The notes under the pieces were generated by a model. It made no database searches and was not told where the DNA came from. It was given only the letters and a program-made list of their open reading frames with translations. A program made the position numbers and the translations under genes. From Marinilabiliales bacterium (GTDB lineage: Bacteria; Bacteroidota; Bacteroidia; Bacteroidales; F082), in contig PKTD01000078.1 of NCBI GenBank assembly GCA_002869315.1, forward strand, positions 1 through 35,148: a stretch of DNA of 35,148 nt, written 5' to 3'. This document shows, piece by piece, positions 23,758 to 33,089 of this stretch; position 1 is the stretch's first letter, and each line of letters opens with the position of its first letter.

Positions 23758-26463
23758 ATGCTTCCAGTGAATCAAAATAATTTATCAAGACTTGGCCATA
23801 CAAGTTTCATTTTAATTTTGATTATTGCATTATTTATTTCATGTGACAAAGACAAGGAGCCTGAGTATAAGAACCCAAATATTAGTATTGAAAAGAGAGT
23901 TGATGATCTTCTTTCACGAATGACTTTAGAAGATAAATTCTGGCAATTATTTATGATTCCGGGTGATTTATCAGAGGGAAGCGAAAAATACAAACACGGA
24001 ATTTTTGGTTTTCAAGTATCAACAAAGGGAAAATCAAAAAATGGTGCAGAACAATTGCTGGATTATTCTACTTCAGGAACAGCAAAAAAAATGGCGAATG
24101 AAATAAATGAAATTCAAAAATATTTTGTTGAGGAAACGCGGCTTGGCATTCCTATTATACCATTCGATGAGGCACTGCACGGGCTGGTTAGAGAAGGCGC
24201 TACTGTTTTTCCGCAATCCATAGCAATTGCGGCCACTTGGGATACAACACTTATGAATGAAGTGGCAAAAGCTATTGCCATGGAAACCAAAAGTCGTGGT
24301 ATAAGGCAGATATTATCGCCTGTTTTAAATATTGCCAGAGATGTGCGATGGGGAAGAACTGAAGAGACCTATGGTGAAGATCCCACTCTAACTACCCAAA
24401 TGAGTCTGGCTTATATATCTCAACTTGAAAAAAATGGAGTTATAGCAACTCCCAAACATTTTATAGCTAATGTAGGACATGGTGGCCGCGACTCCTACCC
24501 TATTCACTTTAACGAACGTCTCTTGGAAGAGATATACTTTCCGGCTTTTAAGGCCTGTGTACAAAATGGATATGCAACATCCATAATGACTTCCTATAAT
24601 TCTCTTGATGGCAGGCCATGCACAGCAAATAACTGGTTATTAAACAAAAAACTCAAAGCAGAATGGGGATTTGATGGTTTTGTTATTTCAGATGCAGGAG
24701 CAGTTGGTGGGGCCAATGTTTTGCACTTTACCGCCAAAGATTATACTGATGCCACTACACAATCAATAGAAAATGGTTTGGATGTTATCTTTCAGACTTC
24801 TTATGACCATTACCCTTTGTTTTATGATGCTTTTGAAAAAGGTCTTATTGATGAAAATGCAATAGATGAGTCGGTGAGGAGAGTATTGAGAGCCAAATTC
24901 AAACTCGGACTTTTTGAAAATCCATACATTAATCCCGCTGAAGCGGAAAAATATAATGCTTCGAAAAAACATCGAAATATTGCAAAAAAGGCTGCTCTGG
25001 AATCCATTGTCCTGCTAAAAAATGAAGCAAATACTCTACCTTTTAGTAAAGAATTAAAATCGGTCGCAGTAATTGGTAGTGATGCCACTGAAGCCCGGCT
25101 GGGAGGTTATTCAGGGCCGGGAAATAATACTGTAAGTATTTTAGATGGAATTAAAAACAAACTCAGCAAAAACTGCAAAATAAACTTTGTAAAAGGCTGT
25201 GAAAGAATTAGTTCAGATTTTATTACCATCCCTTCAGAAAATCTGTTTTTGTATGAAAACCACAAAAAGGAAAATGGTTTGAAGGGTAAATATTTCAATA
25301 ATACTTCCCTTGAGGGAGAAGCCGATTTGGTGAGAACCGATGCCATAATCGATTTCAGATGGACACTTTTCTCTCCCGATCAGAAAAAAATAAATTACGA
25401 TCAATATTCCGTTAGATGGACAGGAAGACTAGTTCCCGATAAAACGGGCGATTTTCAAATAGGCATTTATGGTGATGATGGTTACCGACTGTATTTAAAT
25501 AATGAATTGATAATAGATAATTGGCAAAAACAAAGCGTAAGGCAAATCACAAAAACTTATCATTTTGAAAAAGGTAAAGAATACGATTTAAAATTAGAGT
25601 TTTATGAGACAGTTGGAAATGTAAACTTCAAATTAATTTGGAATTTGGGTGTTGATAACGATTGGCAAAATCAAATACGGCAAGCGGTTGATAATGCAAA
25701 TAAAAGTGATATCGCAATTATAGTTGCAGGCATAGAGGAAGGCGAATTTCGCGACAGAGCATTTTTAAACCTTCCGGGCCATCAGGAGGAAATGATTAAA
25801 GAAATTGCCAAAACCGGAAAACCAATAGCAGTGGTTTTAGTTGGAGGTTCTGCAATAGTTATGAATGAATGGATAAATGATATTCCTGCCATTGTTGATG
25901 TTTGGTATCCGGGTGATGAAGGTGGAAATGCTGTTGCAGATGTTTTGTTTGGCGATTATAATCCTGCAGGCCGCTTGCCCATAACTTTTCCGATTGATGA
26001 ATCGCAATTGCCTTTGTATTACAATCATAAGCCTACAGGCAGAGGCGATGATTATGTTAACCTCAGCGGAAAACCGCTATTTCCTTTTGGCTACGGACTA
26101 AGTTATACCACTTTTAAGTATTCTGACTTAAAGATAAAATCACCAGTTATAAATGCCGACCAAACTACAAGCATTAGTTTTAAACTTACAAACACAGGCA
26201 ATTATGACGGAGATGAAGTTGTCCAGCTATATATTAAAGACCTTTACGCTTCAGTTGCAAGACCTCTCATGGAGTTAAAAGGCTTCAAGCGTATCCATCT
26301 TAAAAAGGGAGAAACCAAGGAAATTAGTTTTATTATAACTCCTGAGATGCTTAGTATGCTCGACGAATATTTGAACCTGCTAGTAGAGCCCGGAGAATTC
26401 AGATTAATGATTGGGGCTTCATCCAATGACATAAGATTGACTGAAAATTTAATTGTGAATTAA
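23758..26463 (+). CDS. GH3 beta-glucosidase lipoprotein with PA14 insert
   Basis: I use ATG 23758; a TTG six bases upstream is part of the promoter-like box. The 901-residue product has a hydrophobic segment ending in LFISC (lipobox Cys29), so it should be an outer-membrane or periplasmic lipoprotein. The GH3 N-domain carries KHFIAN and the nucleophile Asp312 in VISDAGA. The C-domain is split by a PA14 module (about 505-635: GLKGKYFNN, VRWTGRL, GIYGDDGYRLYLNN), as in BglX-like beta-glucosidases. EEGE (660-663) holds the candidate acid/base, and a fibronectin-III-like domain ends the protein. It should cleave beta-glucosides or related glycans. The sugar kinase gene starts 15 bases after the stop. 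Confidence 0.94.
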   Translation: MLPVNQNNLSRLGHTSFILILIIALFISCDKDKEPEYKNPNISIEKRVDDLLSRMTLEDKFWQLFMIPGDLSEGSEKYKHGIFGFQVSTKGKSKNGAEQLLDYSTSGTAKKMANEINEIQKYFVEETRLGIPIIPFDEALHGLVREGATVFPQSIAIAATWDTTLMNEVAKAIAMETKSRGIRQILSPVLNIARDVRWGRTEETYGEDPTLTTQMSLAYISQLEKNGVIATPKHFIANVGHGGRDSYPIHFNERLLEEIYFPAFKACVQNGYATSIMTSYNSLDGRPCTANNWLLNKKLKAEWGFDGFVISDAGAVGGANVLHFTAKDYTDATTQSIENGLDVIFQTSYDHYPLFYDAFEKGLIDENAIDESVRRVLRAKFKLGLFENPYINPAEAEKYNASKKHRNIAKKAALESIVLLKNEANTLPFSKELKSVAVIGSDATEARLGGYSGPGNNTVSILDGIKNKLSKNCKINFVKGCERISSDFITIPSENLFLYENHKKENGLKGKYFNNTSLEGEADLVRTDAIIDFRWTLFSPDQKKINYDQYSVRWTGRLVPDKTGDFQIGIYGDDGYRLYLNNELIIDNWQKQSVRQITKTYHFEKGKEYDLKLEFYETVGNVNFKLIWNLGVDNDWQNQIRQAVDNANKSDIAIIVAGIEEGEFRDRAFLNLPGHQEEMIKEIAKTGKPIAVVLVGGSAIVMNEWINDIPAIVDVWYPGDEGGNAVADVLFGDYNPAGRLPITFPIDESQLPLYYNHKPTGRGDDYVNLSGKPLFPFGYGLSYTTFKYSDLKIKSPVINADQTTSISFKLTNTGNYDGDEVVQLYIKDLYASVARPLMELKGFKRIHLKKGETKEISFIITPEMLSMLDEYLNLLVEPGEFRLMIGASSNDIRLTENLIVN

Positions 26464-26478
26464 TGCAAATGGTCTTTG

Positions 26479-27360
26479 ATGAACAACTTAGGAGAACATA
26501 AACACATAGTTTGCTTTGGCGAAATATTATGGGATCAGTTGCAATCAGGAAGTGTTCCGGGCGGGGCACCCATGAATGTTGCTGTACGCGCTTCATCTTT
26601 AGGATTGCGAGCGTCAGTTATTTCAAAACTTGGAAAGGATAAAGCCGGAAGGGATTTGAAAAAATATCTGGAGGAAAAGCAAATAGAAACTGAACTGCTG
26701 CAGACAGATGAAAATTATAGTACTGGTTTTGTAGAAGTAAATCTGAATAAGAAAGGCATTGCAACTTACAATATTAAAAGACCAGTAGCCTGGGATAAAA
26801 TTGAATTAACAGACCAGAATAAAGAGGCAGTTAGAAACTCGAATGCCTTCATTTACGGCTCACTTGCTTGCAGAGATAAAGTATCAAAAAATACTCTTTT
26901 GACTTTATTAAAGTTAGCTTCATTTAAAATATTTGATATTAACCTTCGTCCACCTTTTTATGATTTAGATTTTATAATGAAATTAATCAGAAAGTCGGAT
27001 ATCATTAAATTAAATGATGAGGAACTAATAATACTTGCTAAGCACATTGGCTCACAAACTGAGGATGAAAAAGCAAATATAAAACTCATCAATAACAAAC
27101 TTAATGTCAGTAACATATGTGTAACAAGAGGTGAAAATGGAGCAGTATTTTTTTGTGATAATAAATTCTATGAGCATCCCGGATATAAAGTTAAAGTTGA
27201 AGATACAATAGGTTCCGGTGACAGTTTTTTAGCTGCTTTAACAGTAAAAATACTAAACAATACAAAGCCCGAGGAAAGTCTCCAGTTTGCTTGCAAAGTA
27301 GGAGCCCTGGTGGCTGCTGAAAAAGGAGCAAATGCTGAAATTAATATCGAGCACCTGTAA
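26479..27360 (+). CDS. PfkB family sugar kinase (fructokinase-like)
   Basis: I start at ATG 26479 (an in-frame TTG lies just before it). The 293-residue cytoplasmic kinase has FGEILWDQL and PGGAPMNVAVRASSLG at the N-terminus, the substrate-contact region of fructokinases, and the PfkB second signature DTIGSGDSFLAAL with the catalytic Asp248. It should phosphorylate fructose or a similar ketose or keto-sugar at the expense of ATP. Co-transcription with the GH3 glycosidase, with only 15 bases between them, suggests that it handles sugar released by that enzyme. A beta-glucosidase product would be glucose, so either the substrate holds a ketose or the kinase has another specificity. Confidence 0.9.
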   Translation: MNNLGEHKHIVCFGEILWDQLQSGSVPGGAPMNVAVRASSLGLRASVISKLGKDKAGRDLKKYLEEKQIETELLQTDENYSTGFVEVNLNKKGIATYNIKRPVAWDKIELTDQNKEAVRNSNAFIYGSLACRDKVSKNTLLTLLKLASFKIFDINLRPPFYDLDFIMKLIRKSDIIKLNDEELIILAKHIGSQTEDEKANIKLINNKLNVSNICVTRGENGAVFFCDNKFYEHPGYKVKVEDTIGSGDSFLAALTVKILNNTKPEESLQFACKVGALVAAEKGANAEINIEHL

Positions 27361-27476
27361 ATAAATTCGCTTTTTATATAACTATAAATAAAAATCTATA
27401 TCCACCTAAAAACTCATTTCTGCGCAAATAAAAGCTACTAAAAAGATTTCATATCTTTACCGCCTCAAAAATTAAG

Positions 27477-28019
27477 GTGAAAGCAAAAGTTTACGGCATA
27501 TTAATTTTATTGTTTTTGGTAGTACCCCTAGCCTCTACTTATTCTTATTTGCATATCAAAAAGCAAAAAATAAAAAAAGAGCTTAAACAGAGAGTGCTTG
27601 AAAACTTGGATAAGGAAAACCTTATCCAGATGTCTTTTACAGATCTGGAGTTAGAGAAACTGAACTGGAAACATTCACATGAGTTTGAATTCAATGGGCA
27701 AATGTATGATGTTGTAAACAAAGAAATTCATGGTAAAACAACAGTTTTATGGTGTTGGAACGACAGCAAAGAAACTGCCATAAACAAACAAATTGACAAA
27801 CTTTTGGCTTTTGCTCTGGGAAATAATCAGCAGAGTAAGGAAACTCAAAAACGACTTAATAATTATTTTAATTCGTTATTTTATAATGAATTACAGCCTT
27901 TGAAAATATTTATTAACCATAATAATTATCAATATAGTATTTATAAAGTGGTGTACCATCTATTACGTTTAAGTCCACCCTCACCTCCTCCACAAATTGA
28001 TTGGTTCATTCACAATTAA
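27477..28019 (+). CDS. Single-pass membrane protein, unknown, paired with TonB receptor
   Basis: The gene starts at GTG 27477; a TATCTTTA box lies 18-25 bases upstream. The 180-residue product has one transmembrane segment near the N-terminus (residues about 6-24), a basic helical stretch (HIKKQKIKKELKQR), a compact domain with conserved-looking WKHSHEFEFNGQMYDVV and VLWCWND, and ends with a proline-rich SPPSPPP before DWFIHN. Small proteins of this form are found upstream of TonB-dependent receptor genes in Bacteroidota; their function is not known to me. The gap to the receptor gene is 56 bases, so they are probably co-transcribed and work on the same substrate. Confidence 0.7.
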   Translation: MKAKVYGILILLFLVVPLASTYSYLHIKKQKIKKELKQRVLENLDKENLIQMSFTDLELEKLNWKHSHEFEFNGQMYDVVNKEIHGKTTVLWCWNDSKETAINKQIDKLLAFALGNNQQSKETQKRLNNYFNSLFYNELQPLKIFINHNNYQYSIYKVVYHLLRLSPPSPPPQIDWFIHN

Positions 28020-28075
28020 ACATATGTCTTGAATAAGGCATTATTAAAATCAATTTGTAAATACAAAAAACGATA

Positions 28076-30487
28076 ATGAAAAGAGTTTATATTTTACTCT
28101 TATTTTTGAGTTTAGTTATTGTGGGCAAAACTCAAACGATAAGCATAAAAGATCAGGAAACCGGTAAAGCAATGGAATTGGTAAGCCTGATGAGTGAAAA
28201 CCCTAAAGCATTTACAACAACAAATGTTAATGGTCAGGCTGACATTTCAAGTTTTATAGGGTCTGAAAAAATAGAAATCAGGAGTTTAGGTTATAAGTCA
28301 ATTATTAAAAGTTATGCAGAATTAAAATTAGCTAACTTTCAGATAGGAATGGAAATTTACAACTTAAACCTAGATGAAGTAGTGGTAGCAGGAACTCGCT
28401 GGCGTCAATCCTCCGACAATATCCCATCAAAAATTGTAACCATTTCACCATCTGAAATAAACCTGCAAAACCCTCAGACTGCTGCGGATTTACTTGCAGT
28501 TTCAGGAAAAGTCTTTATACAGAAAAGTCAGCAAGGCGGAGGAAGCCCGATGATAAGAGGCTTTGCAACTAACCGCTTACTTTATACTGTAGACGGTGTA
28601 AGGATGAATACAGCAATATTCAGAGGTGGCAACATACAGAATGTAATAAACCTGGATCCATTTGTCATGGAAAATACTGAGGTTCTTTTCGGCCCCGGAT
28701 CAGTAATTTATGGTAGCGATGCCATCGGAGGTGTAATGAGTTTTCAAACATTAACTCCTCAGTTTTCATTAACTGATAAACCTATGGTAACGGGAAAAGC
28801 CATCAGCAGGTTTTCCACAGCCAGCAAGGAAAAAACAGGTCATTTTGACGTTAATGTAGGCTGGAAAAAATGGGCTTTTGTTACCAGTTTCAGTGCCTGG
28901 GATTATGACAATCTCCGACAAGGAAGTAATGGTCCGGAGGACTACATAAAACCTTACTATGTTCAACGTCAGGATGGCATAGACAAAGTGATTACTCAGG
29001 ATGATCCATTATTACAGATACCATCGGCTTATTCTCAAATGAATTTAATGCAGAAAATACGTTTTAAGCCAAATGATAAGTGGGAATTCCAATATGGTTT
29101 CCATTATTCTGAAACCACACCTTACGGTAGATACGACCGGCATAATCGTGTTAAAAATGGAAGTCCACGTTATGCAGAATGGAATTATGGCCCACAAAAA
29201 TGGTTGATGAATAATCTGAATATTACCCATACAAGCGACAATATGTTTTTTAATCAGATGACAATCAGGCTGGCTCAACAATCATTTGAAGAGAGTAGAA
29301 TTGACAGAGCTTTTAATGATATTGAAAGAAATTTTAATGCTGAAAAAGTTGATGCCTATTCAGTTAATATAGATTTTGTAAAATGGACTAATAAGAAAAA
29401 TACTTTTTACTATGGCTTTGAATATGTTAGAAATGATGTAAATTCAACAGGTAGTATTACAGATATTATCACTGAAATTACCATCGATGGACCAGCTAGA
29501 TATCCAAACTCCAGTTGGACATCTATAGCTGCATATATAGAGGATGTTTATAAAGTCTCTAATAACTTCAGTTTACAGGGGGCTTTAAGGTATAATCAAT
29601 TTATTCTGGATGCAGATTTTACAAATAACACCAGTTTTTATCCTTTCCCTTTTACTAATGTAAACATTAATCAGGGAGCCTTAACAGGATCCATAGGTGG
29701 AGTTTATCGCCCATCAGGCACATGGATAATAAATGCTAATTTGGGTACTGCCTTCCGTTCTCCAAATGTTGATGATATAGGAAAAGTTTTCGACTCAGAG
29801 CCCGGTGCTGTTGTAGTTCCAAACCCTGATCTTAAGGCAGAGTACGCTTACAACTTTGACCTTGGAGTCGCCAAAGTTATATCTGATATCGTAAAACTGG
29901 ACGTTACTGCTTATTACACTCATTTGAGAAATGCTATGGTAAGGCGCGATTATCAGTTAAACGGTCTCGACAGCATAATGTATGAAGGTGAAATGAGTAA
30001 AGTGCAAGCCTTACAAAATGCTGCGGTTGCTAATGTATATGGGGTACAATTTGGACTGGAAGTAAAATTGCCTTCCAACTTCACTTTTTCAACTGACCTC
30101 AACTTCCAGAAAGGAGATGAGGAAATGGATGATGGTAGCACAAGTCCGTCAAGACACGCCGCACCTTTCTTTGGAGTTTCCAGAATCAATTACAGATTTA
30201 AAAAATTAAATCTTGAATTTTATGCCAATTACCAGGGGGAACGCACTTATGATCAACTCCCTGTAAGCGAGCAGTCGAAAGATGAAATATATGCCAAGGA
30301 TAAAAATGGAAATAATTATTCTCCCGCATGGTATACTCTTAATGTAAAGGCCATATATGATCTGGAAAACCAGTTTATTCTAAGTGCAGGAGTTGAAAAT
30401 ATTACCGATCAAAGATACCGGCCTTATAGTTCAGGTATTTCCGCTCCTGGAAGAAACTTCATTCTCTCTTTGAGATATATGTTTTAA
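28076..30487 (+). CDS. TonB-dependent outer-membrane receptor (heme/hemoglobin-type)
   Basis: The receptor has 803 residues. A signal peptide (1-19) is followed by a CarboxypepD-regulatory-like domain (about 20-95), a TonB-box-like stretch LDEVVVAGTR (99-108), a plug with GGGSPMIRGFATNRLLYTVDGVRMN (154-178) and EVLFGPGSVIYGSDAIGGVMSF, and a long barrel ending in the aromatic SLRYMF. The plug sequence is of the type seen in hemoglobin, transferrin and related receptors, so heme, a siderophore or another metal chelate is likely; a corrinoid cannot be excluded. No SusD partner is present. No upstream riboswitch or Fur box could be recognised in the short gap before the start. Confidence 0.92.
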   Translation: MKRVYILLLFLSLVIVGKTQTISIKDQETGKAMELVSLMSENPKAFTTTNVNGQADISSFIGSEKIEIRSLGYKSIIKSYAELKLANFQIGMEIYNLNLDEVVVAGTRWRQSSDNIPSKIVTISPSEINLQNPQTAADLLAVSGKVFIQKSQQGGGSPMIRGFATNRLLYTVDGVRMNTAIFRGGNIQNVINLDPFVMENTEVLFGPGSVIYGSDAIGGVMSFQTLTPQFSLTDKPMVTGKAISRFSTASKEKTGHFDVNVGWKKWAFVTSFSAWDYDNLRQGSNGPEDYIKPYYVQRQDGIDKVITQDDPLLQIPSAYSQMNLMQKIRFKPNDKWEFQYGFHYSETTPYGRYDRHNRVKNGSPRYAEWNYGPQKWLMNNLNITHTSDNMFFNQMTIRLAQQSFEESRIDRAFNDIERNFNAEKVDAYSVNIDFVKWTNKKNTFYYGFEYVRNDVNSTGSITDIITEITIDGPARYPNSSWTSIAAYIEDVYKVSNNFSLQGALRYNQFILDADFTNNTSFYPFPFTNVNINQGALTGSIGGVYRPSGTWIINANLGTAFRSPNVDDIGKVFDSEPGAVVVPNPDLKAEYAYNFDLGVAKVISDIVKLDVTAYYTHLRNAMVRRDYQLNGLDSIMYEGEMSKVQALQNAAVANVYGVQFGLEVKLPSNFTFSTDLNFQKGDEEMDDGSTSPSRHAAPFFGVSRINYRFKKLNLEFYANYQGERTYDQLPVSEQSKDEIYAKDKNGNNYSPAWYTLNVKAIYDLENQFILSAGVENITDQRYRPYSSGISAPGRNFILSLRYMF

Positions 30488-30652
30488 AATCTTATAACTT
30501 TTGAAGAAGGATTTTCATCAAGAGTAAAAAAACAGCTGTATAAACACTTTTCTTGGCATTAATTTTGAATTAATTGAATGCTAAACCTGTATATATCAGG
30601 ATTAATTAGATTTTAAATAAAATTCTCGGCTCACTATAAATATCACTTAATC

Positions 30653-31363
30653 ATGAAGAAATATTTTCTTTTAATTTTAATAACTAGTTCAATCTCTTTT
30701 ATCGGTTGTAAGGAAAATAAAACTATTTCAGGCCTCTGGGAAATTGAAAGTGTTAGTGTTAATAATCAAACCATGACTCCCATTGCCAGGTGGATGCAAT
30801 TTAATGCCGACGGTACACAAATTTCCGGTAACGGCTGGTATCAGCATTCTTATGGAAACTATGAATATGATATTAATAGCAAAACCCTAAGAGTTGAAAA
30901 TACAAATAGTATTAAGGATCCATATGAGGCATTTACAGTAAAAATCGAAAACAACAGAATGTATTGGACACGACTTGAAGATGGCAATTCTGTGGAGGTA
31001 AAACTTAAAAGAACTGACAATTTACCAAAGGCTCCATCTGATGAAATTATTGGAGTTTGGAAATTAAAAACTTTGGAAGGGGATTATAACTTTTTTATGA
31101 AAGATAGCATTTCTTTGAAGAATGATTATATCTTTTTCAGATGGGATCTGAAATTTGTTGCCGGTACATCCACAGGAAAAGAATTTGGAGTTTATAATGT
31201 TAATGCTCACAAACCTGAACTTGAATTAATCCCATACAATAAAAGCCTGGACAGGAGTTTTTGGAAATTTGAATTTGATGAAAATATATTATCTTTATAC
31301 CTCTTAAATTCAGATACTTTAGTTACAAGAAAATTCATAAGAACAGATGAATTTCCAAAGTAA
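30653..31363 (+). CDS. Lipoprotein with duplicated lipocalin-like domain
   Basis: The 236-residue product has the lipobox FIGC (Cys19). The mature chain holds two related units: the first from GLWEIE (27-32) to KRTDNLPK (119-126), the second from GVWKLK (134-139) to IRTDEFPK (229-236). Each runs from a G-x-W start through a beta-rich stretch to the same R-T-D-x-x-P-K end. This is an internal duplication of a small lipocalin-like fold that is usually present once in Bacteroidota lipoproteins. The ligand is unknown. The following gene starts 29 bases downstream and might be co-transcribed. Confidence 0.82.
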   Translation: MKKYFLLILITSSISFIGCKENKTISGLWEIESVSVNNQTMTPIARWMQFNADGTQISGNGWYQHSYGNYEYDINSKTLRVENTNSIKDPYEAFTVKIENNRMYWTRLEDGNSVEVKLKRTDNLPKAPSDEIIGVWKLKTLEGDYNFFMKDSISLKNDYIFFRWDLKFVAGTSTGKEFGVYNVNAHKPELELIPYNKSLDRSFWKFEFDENILSLYLLNSDTLVTRKFIRTDEFPK

Positions 31364-31392
31364 ATACCAAATATTAATTAATTGAAAAGAAA

Positions 31393-31860
31393 ATGGACTT
31401 ATTAGATTTAAATATCAATATTGATAATACACATAGTAAAAGTCTAATTCGAAAATTAAACAAATTAAACTCTCTTATCTCAGAATTAAAAGAAAGAAAC
31501 TTGCCTGAAGAAATTATTAAAGAGTTTAATACTGAAATTGAAAAACTTAATTCATCCCCTTTAAAGGGTAAAAAACTTGGCAGACTTATTTCAAAAAGTA
31601 AAATGTACATTCTCCAAACGCTGGACAAAAAACTGAAAATTGTTCCAAAAAATGCCTACAGAGGACGTTGGCTTGCCATAGGAATGATAGTTTTTGGCAT
31701 CCCTATGGGTACAGCATACGGATTAGCAATGGGAAATATGGGATTCGTAGGGGTTGGCATACCAATTGGTATGGTAATCGGAATGGCAATTGGTTCAAGG
31801 ATGGACAAAAAAGCCGCCAAAGAAGGCCGACAGTTAAAATTTGAAGCTTCTGAAGTTTAG
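31393..31860 (+). CDS. Helical protein with glycine-zipper membrane segment, unknown
   Basis: The 155-residue protein has an acidic/basic helical N-terminal half (residues about 15-85, with LNKLNSLISELKE and EEIIKEFNTEIEKL, coiled-coil-like). A hydrophobic, glycine-rich stretch follows at 92-136 (GRWLAIGMIVFGIPMGTAYG, GFVGVGIPIGMVIGMAIG), then a charged tail. The glycine spacing suits tight helix packing in a membrane. No known family is recognised. It lies between two lipoprotein genes, with 40 bases before the next ATG. Confidence 0.78.
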   Translation: MDLLDLNINIDNTHSKSLIRKLNKLNSLISELKERNLPEEIIKEFNTEIEKLNSSPLKGKKLGRLISKSKMYILQTLDKKLKIVPKNAYRGRWLAIGMIVFGIPMGTAYGLAMGNMGFVGVGIPIGMVIGMAIGSRMDKKAAKEGRQLKFEASEV

Positions 31861-31900
31861 TTATTCACCTTTTAGTTTAATCAATACACAATAAAATAAA

Positions 31901-32923
31901 ATGTATTCAAAAAGAATAATACCACTTATTTTTGTTCTGATCGGATTACTAATCTTTTCTTGCAACAAAAATGAGAATACAGAGAAAAAAGTAGTTATGC
32001 TGGCTGAAGGTACTACTTTTAACGACCAGAGTTTTCTGAAATAATGTAAAGAGGGAATGGAACAAGCCAGCTTAGATTTTAATCTTGATGTTGAGTATAA
32101 TATTGACACTTCTACAAACAAATATTTAAGCAGACTTGAAACTTATGGTGAAGCCAATTACGATTTAATAATTGCCATAGGATATATGTGGAATGATGCA
32201 GTTTTGCAAGCCTCTGATAAGTACCCCAATACTAAATTCATACTAGTTGATAACGAACTTACAGAAACTAAAAATAATGTAATTAGTATTATTTTTGATG
32301 TAGACGAAGCTGCATTCCCTATTGGGTTTTTATCAGCCTGGTGGGCAGATGCTCAAGGTGTTGACACTCCAAAAACTGCTTATGTTGGAGCACTTGAAAT
32401 ACCTCAGATAAGGCAGTTTACTGAACCATTTAATAATGGAGTAAATTATTACAATGATAAATACTCTAAAAATGTAAATACCAGTGGTGTTTATGCAGGT
32501 AGTTTTTTTGACGAAGAACTTGGTAAATATCTATGCGACAGCTTAATAAATACTGGAGCAGATATAATTTTTGCAGTTGGTAGTGAAACCGCCAGTGGCG
32601 CTTTATTGCAAGCCAAACACAATAATGTCTGGGGTGTGGGTACCGATGTAGACCAGTATTTCTCGTTTCCGGAAGTAGCTGAAATAATGCTTACAACGGC
32701 AATTAAAGGACTTGACAATTCCATTTATGATGTGGTTAAATCCTTTACCGAAAATAAATTTAATGGGGGTACTACTTATCATGGCAAACTTGATAATTCA
32801 GGTGTTTCATTAGCACCTTATCATAATGCTGATTTAATTGTTGCTGATAGCATCAAAACAGAAGTTGAAAATATAAAGGTGCAAATAATAAATGGAAATT
32901 TGTCCAGTGGCTGGCCGGATTAG
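31901..32923 (+). pseudogene. BMP/PnrA-type substrate-binding lipoprotein interrupted by an in-frame stop
   Basis: The frame starts at ATG 31901 with a lipoprotein signal (LLIFSC, Cys21) and continues KKVVMLAEGTTFNDQSFLK, the start of the BMP family (basic membrane protein, nucleoside-binding). Codon 48 is TAA (32042-32044). The same frame then continues KEGMEQASLDFN, IAIGYMWNDAVLQ, FILVDNE, DEAAFPIGFLSAWWA, GADIIFAVG and GVGTDVDQY through to 32923, so the fold is complete apart from the stop. An internal start at 32057 would give a protein without its signal. BMP proteins bind nucleosides or similar ligands, usually for an ABC transporter; none is in view. Either a recent nonsense change or a sequence error explains it. 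A CAA codon would fit the position. Confidence 0.85.
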
Positions 32924-32948
32924 AAACTAGTATTTTTTCATTAAGGCA

Positions 32949-32964
32949 GGTAAAATAATTTACC
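32949..32964. terminator. Weak hairpin after the BMP gene
   Basis: GGTAAA and TTTACC pair around ATAA. The stem is short and A+T-rich and is not followed by a clear T-run, so termination is only possible. Confidence 0.2.
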
Positions 32965-33089
32965 AGTTTATATACTTTTGGTTATTATTTAACCCCAACA
33001 CATCATTAAAGTTATATACTTATTTTTTTCATTTATTTTTTTGTATTTTTACTGTTGCCTATCAGGCTAATAAATGTATAAATTCATCA

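Noticed and set aside
23267-32044. Reassigned stop codon (TAA read as an amino acid) or pyrrolysine/selenocysteine insertion
   Set aside because: Many intact genes in the window end in TAA. Pyrrolysine uses TAG and selenocysteine TGA, and no recoding element is visible.
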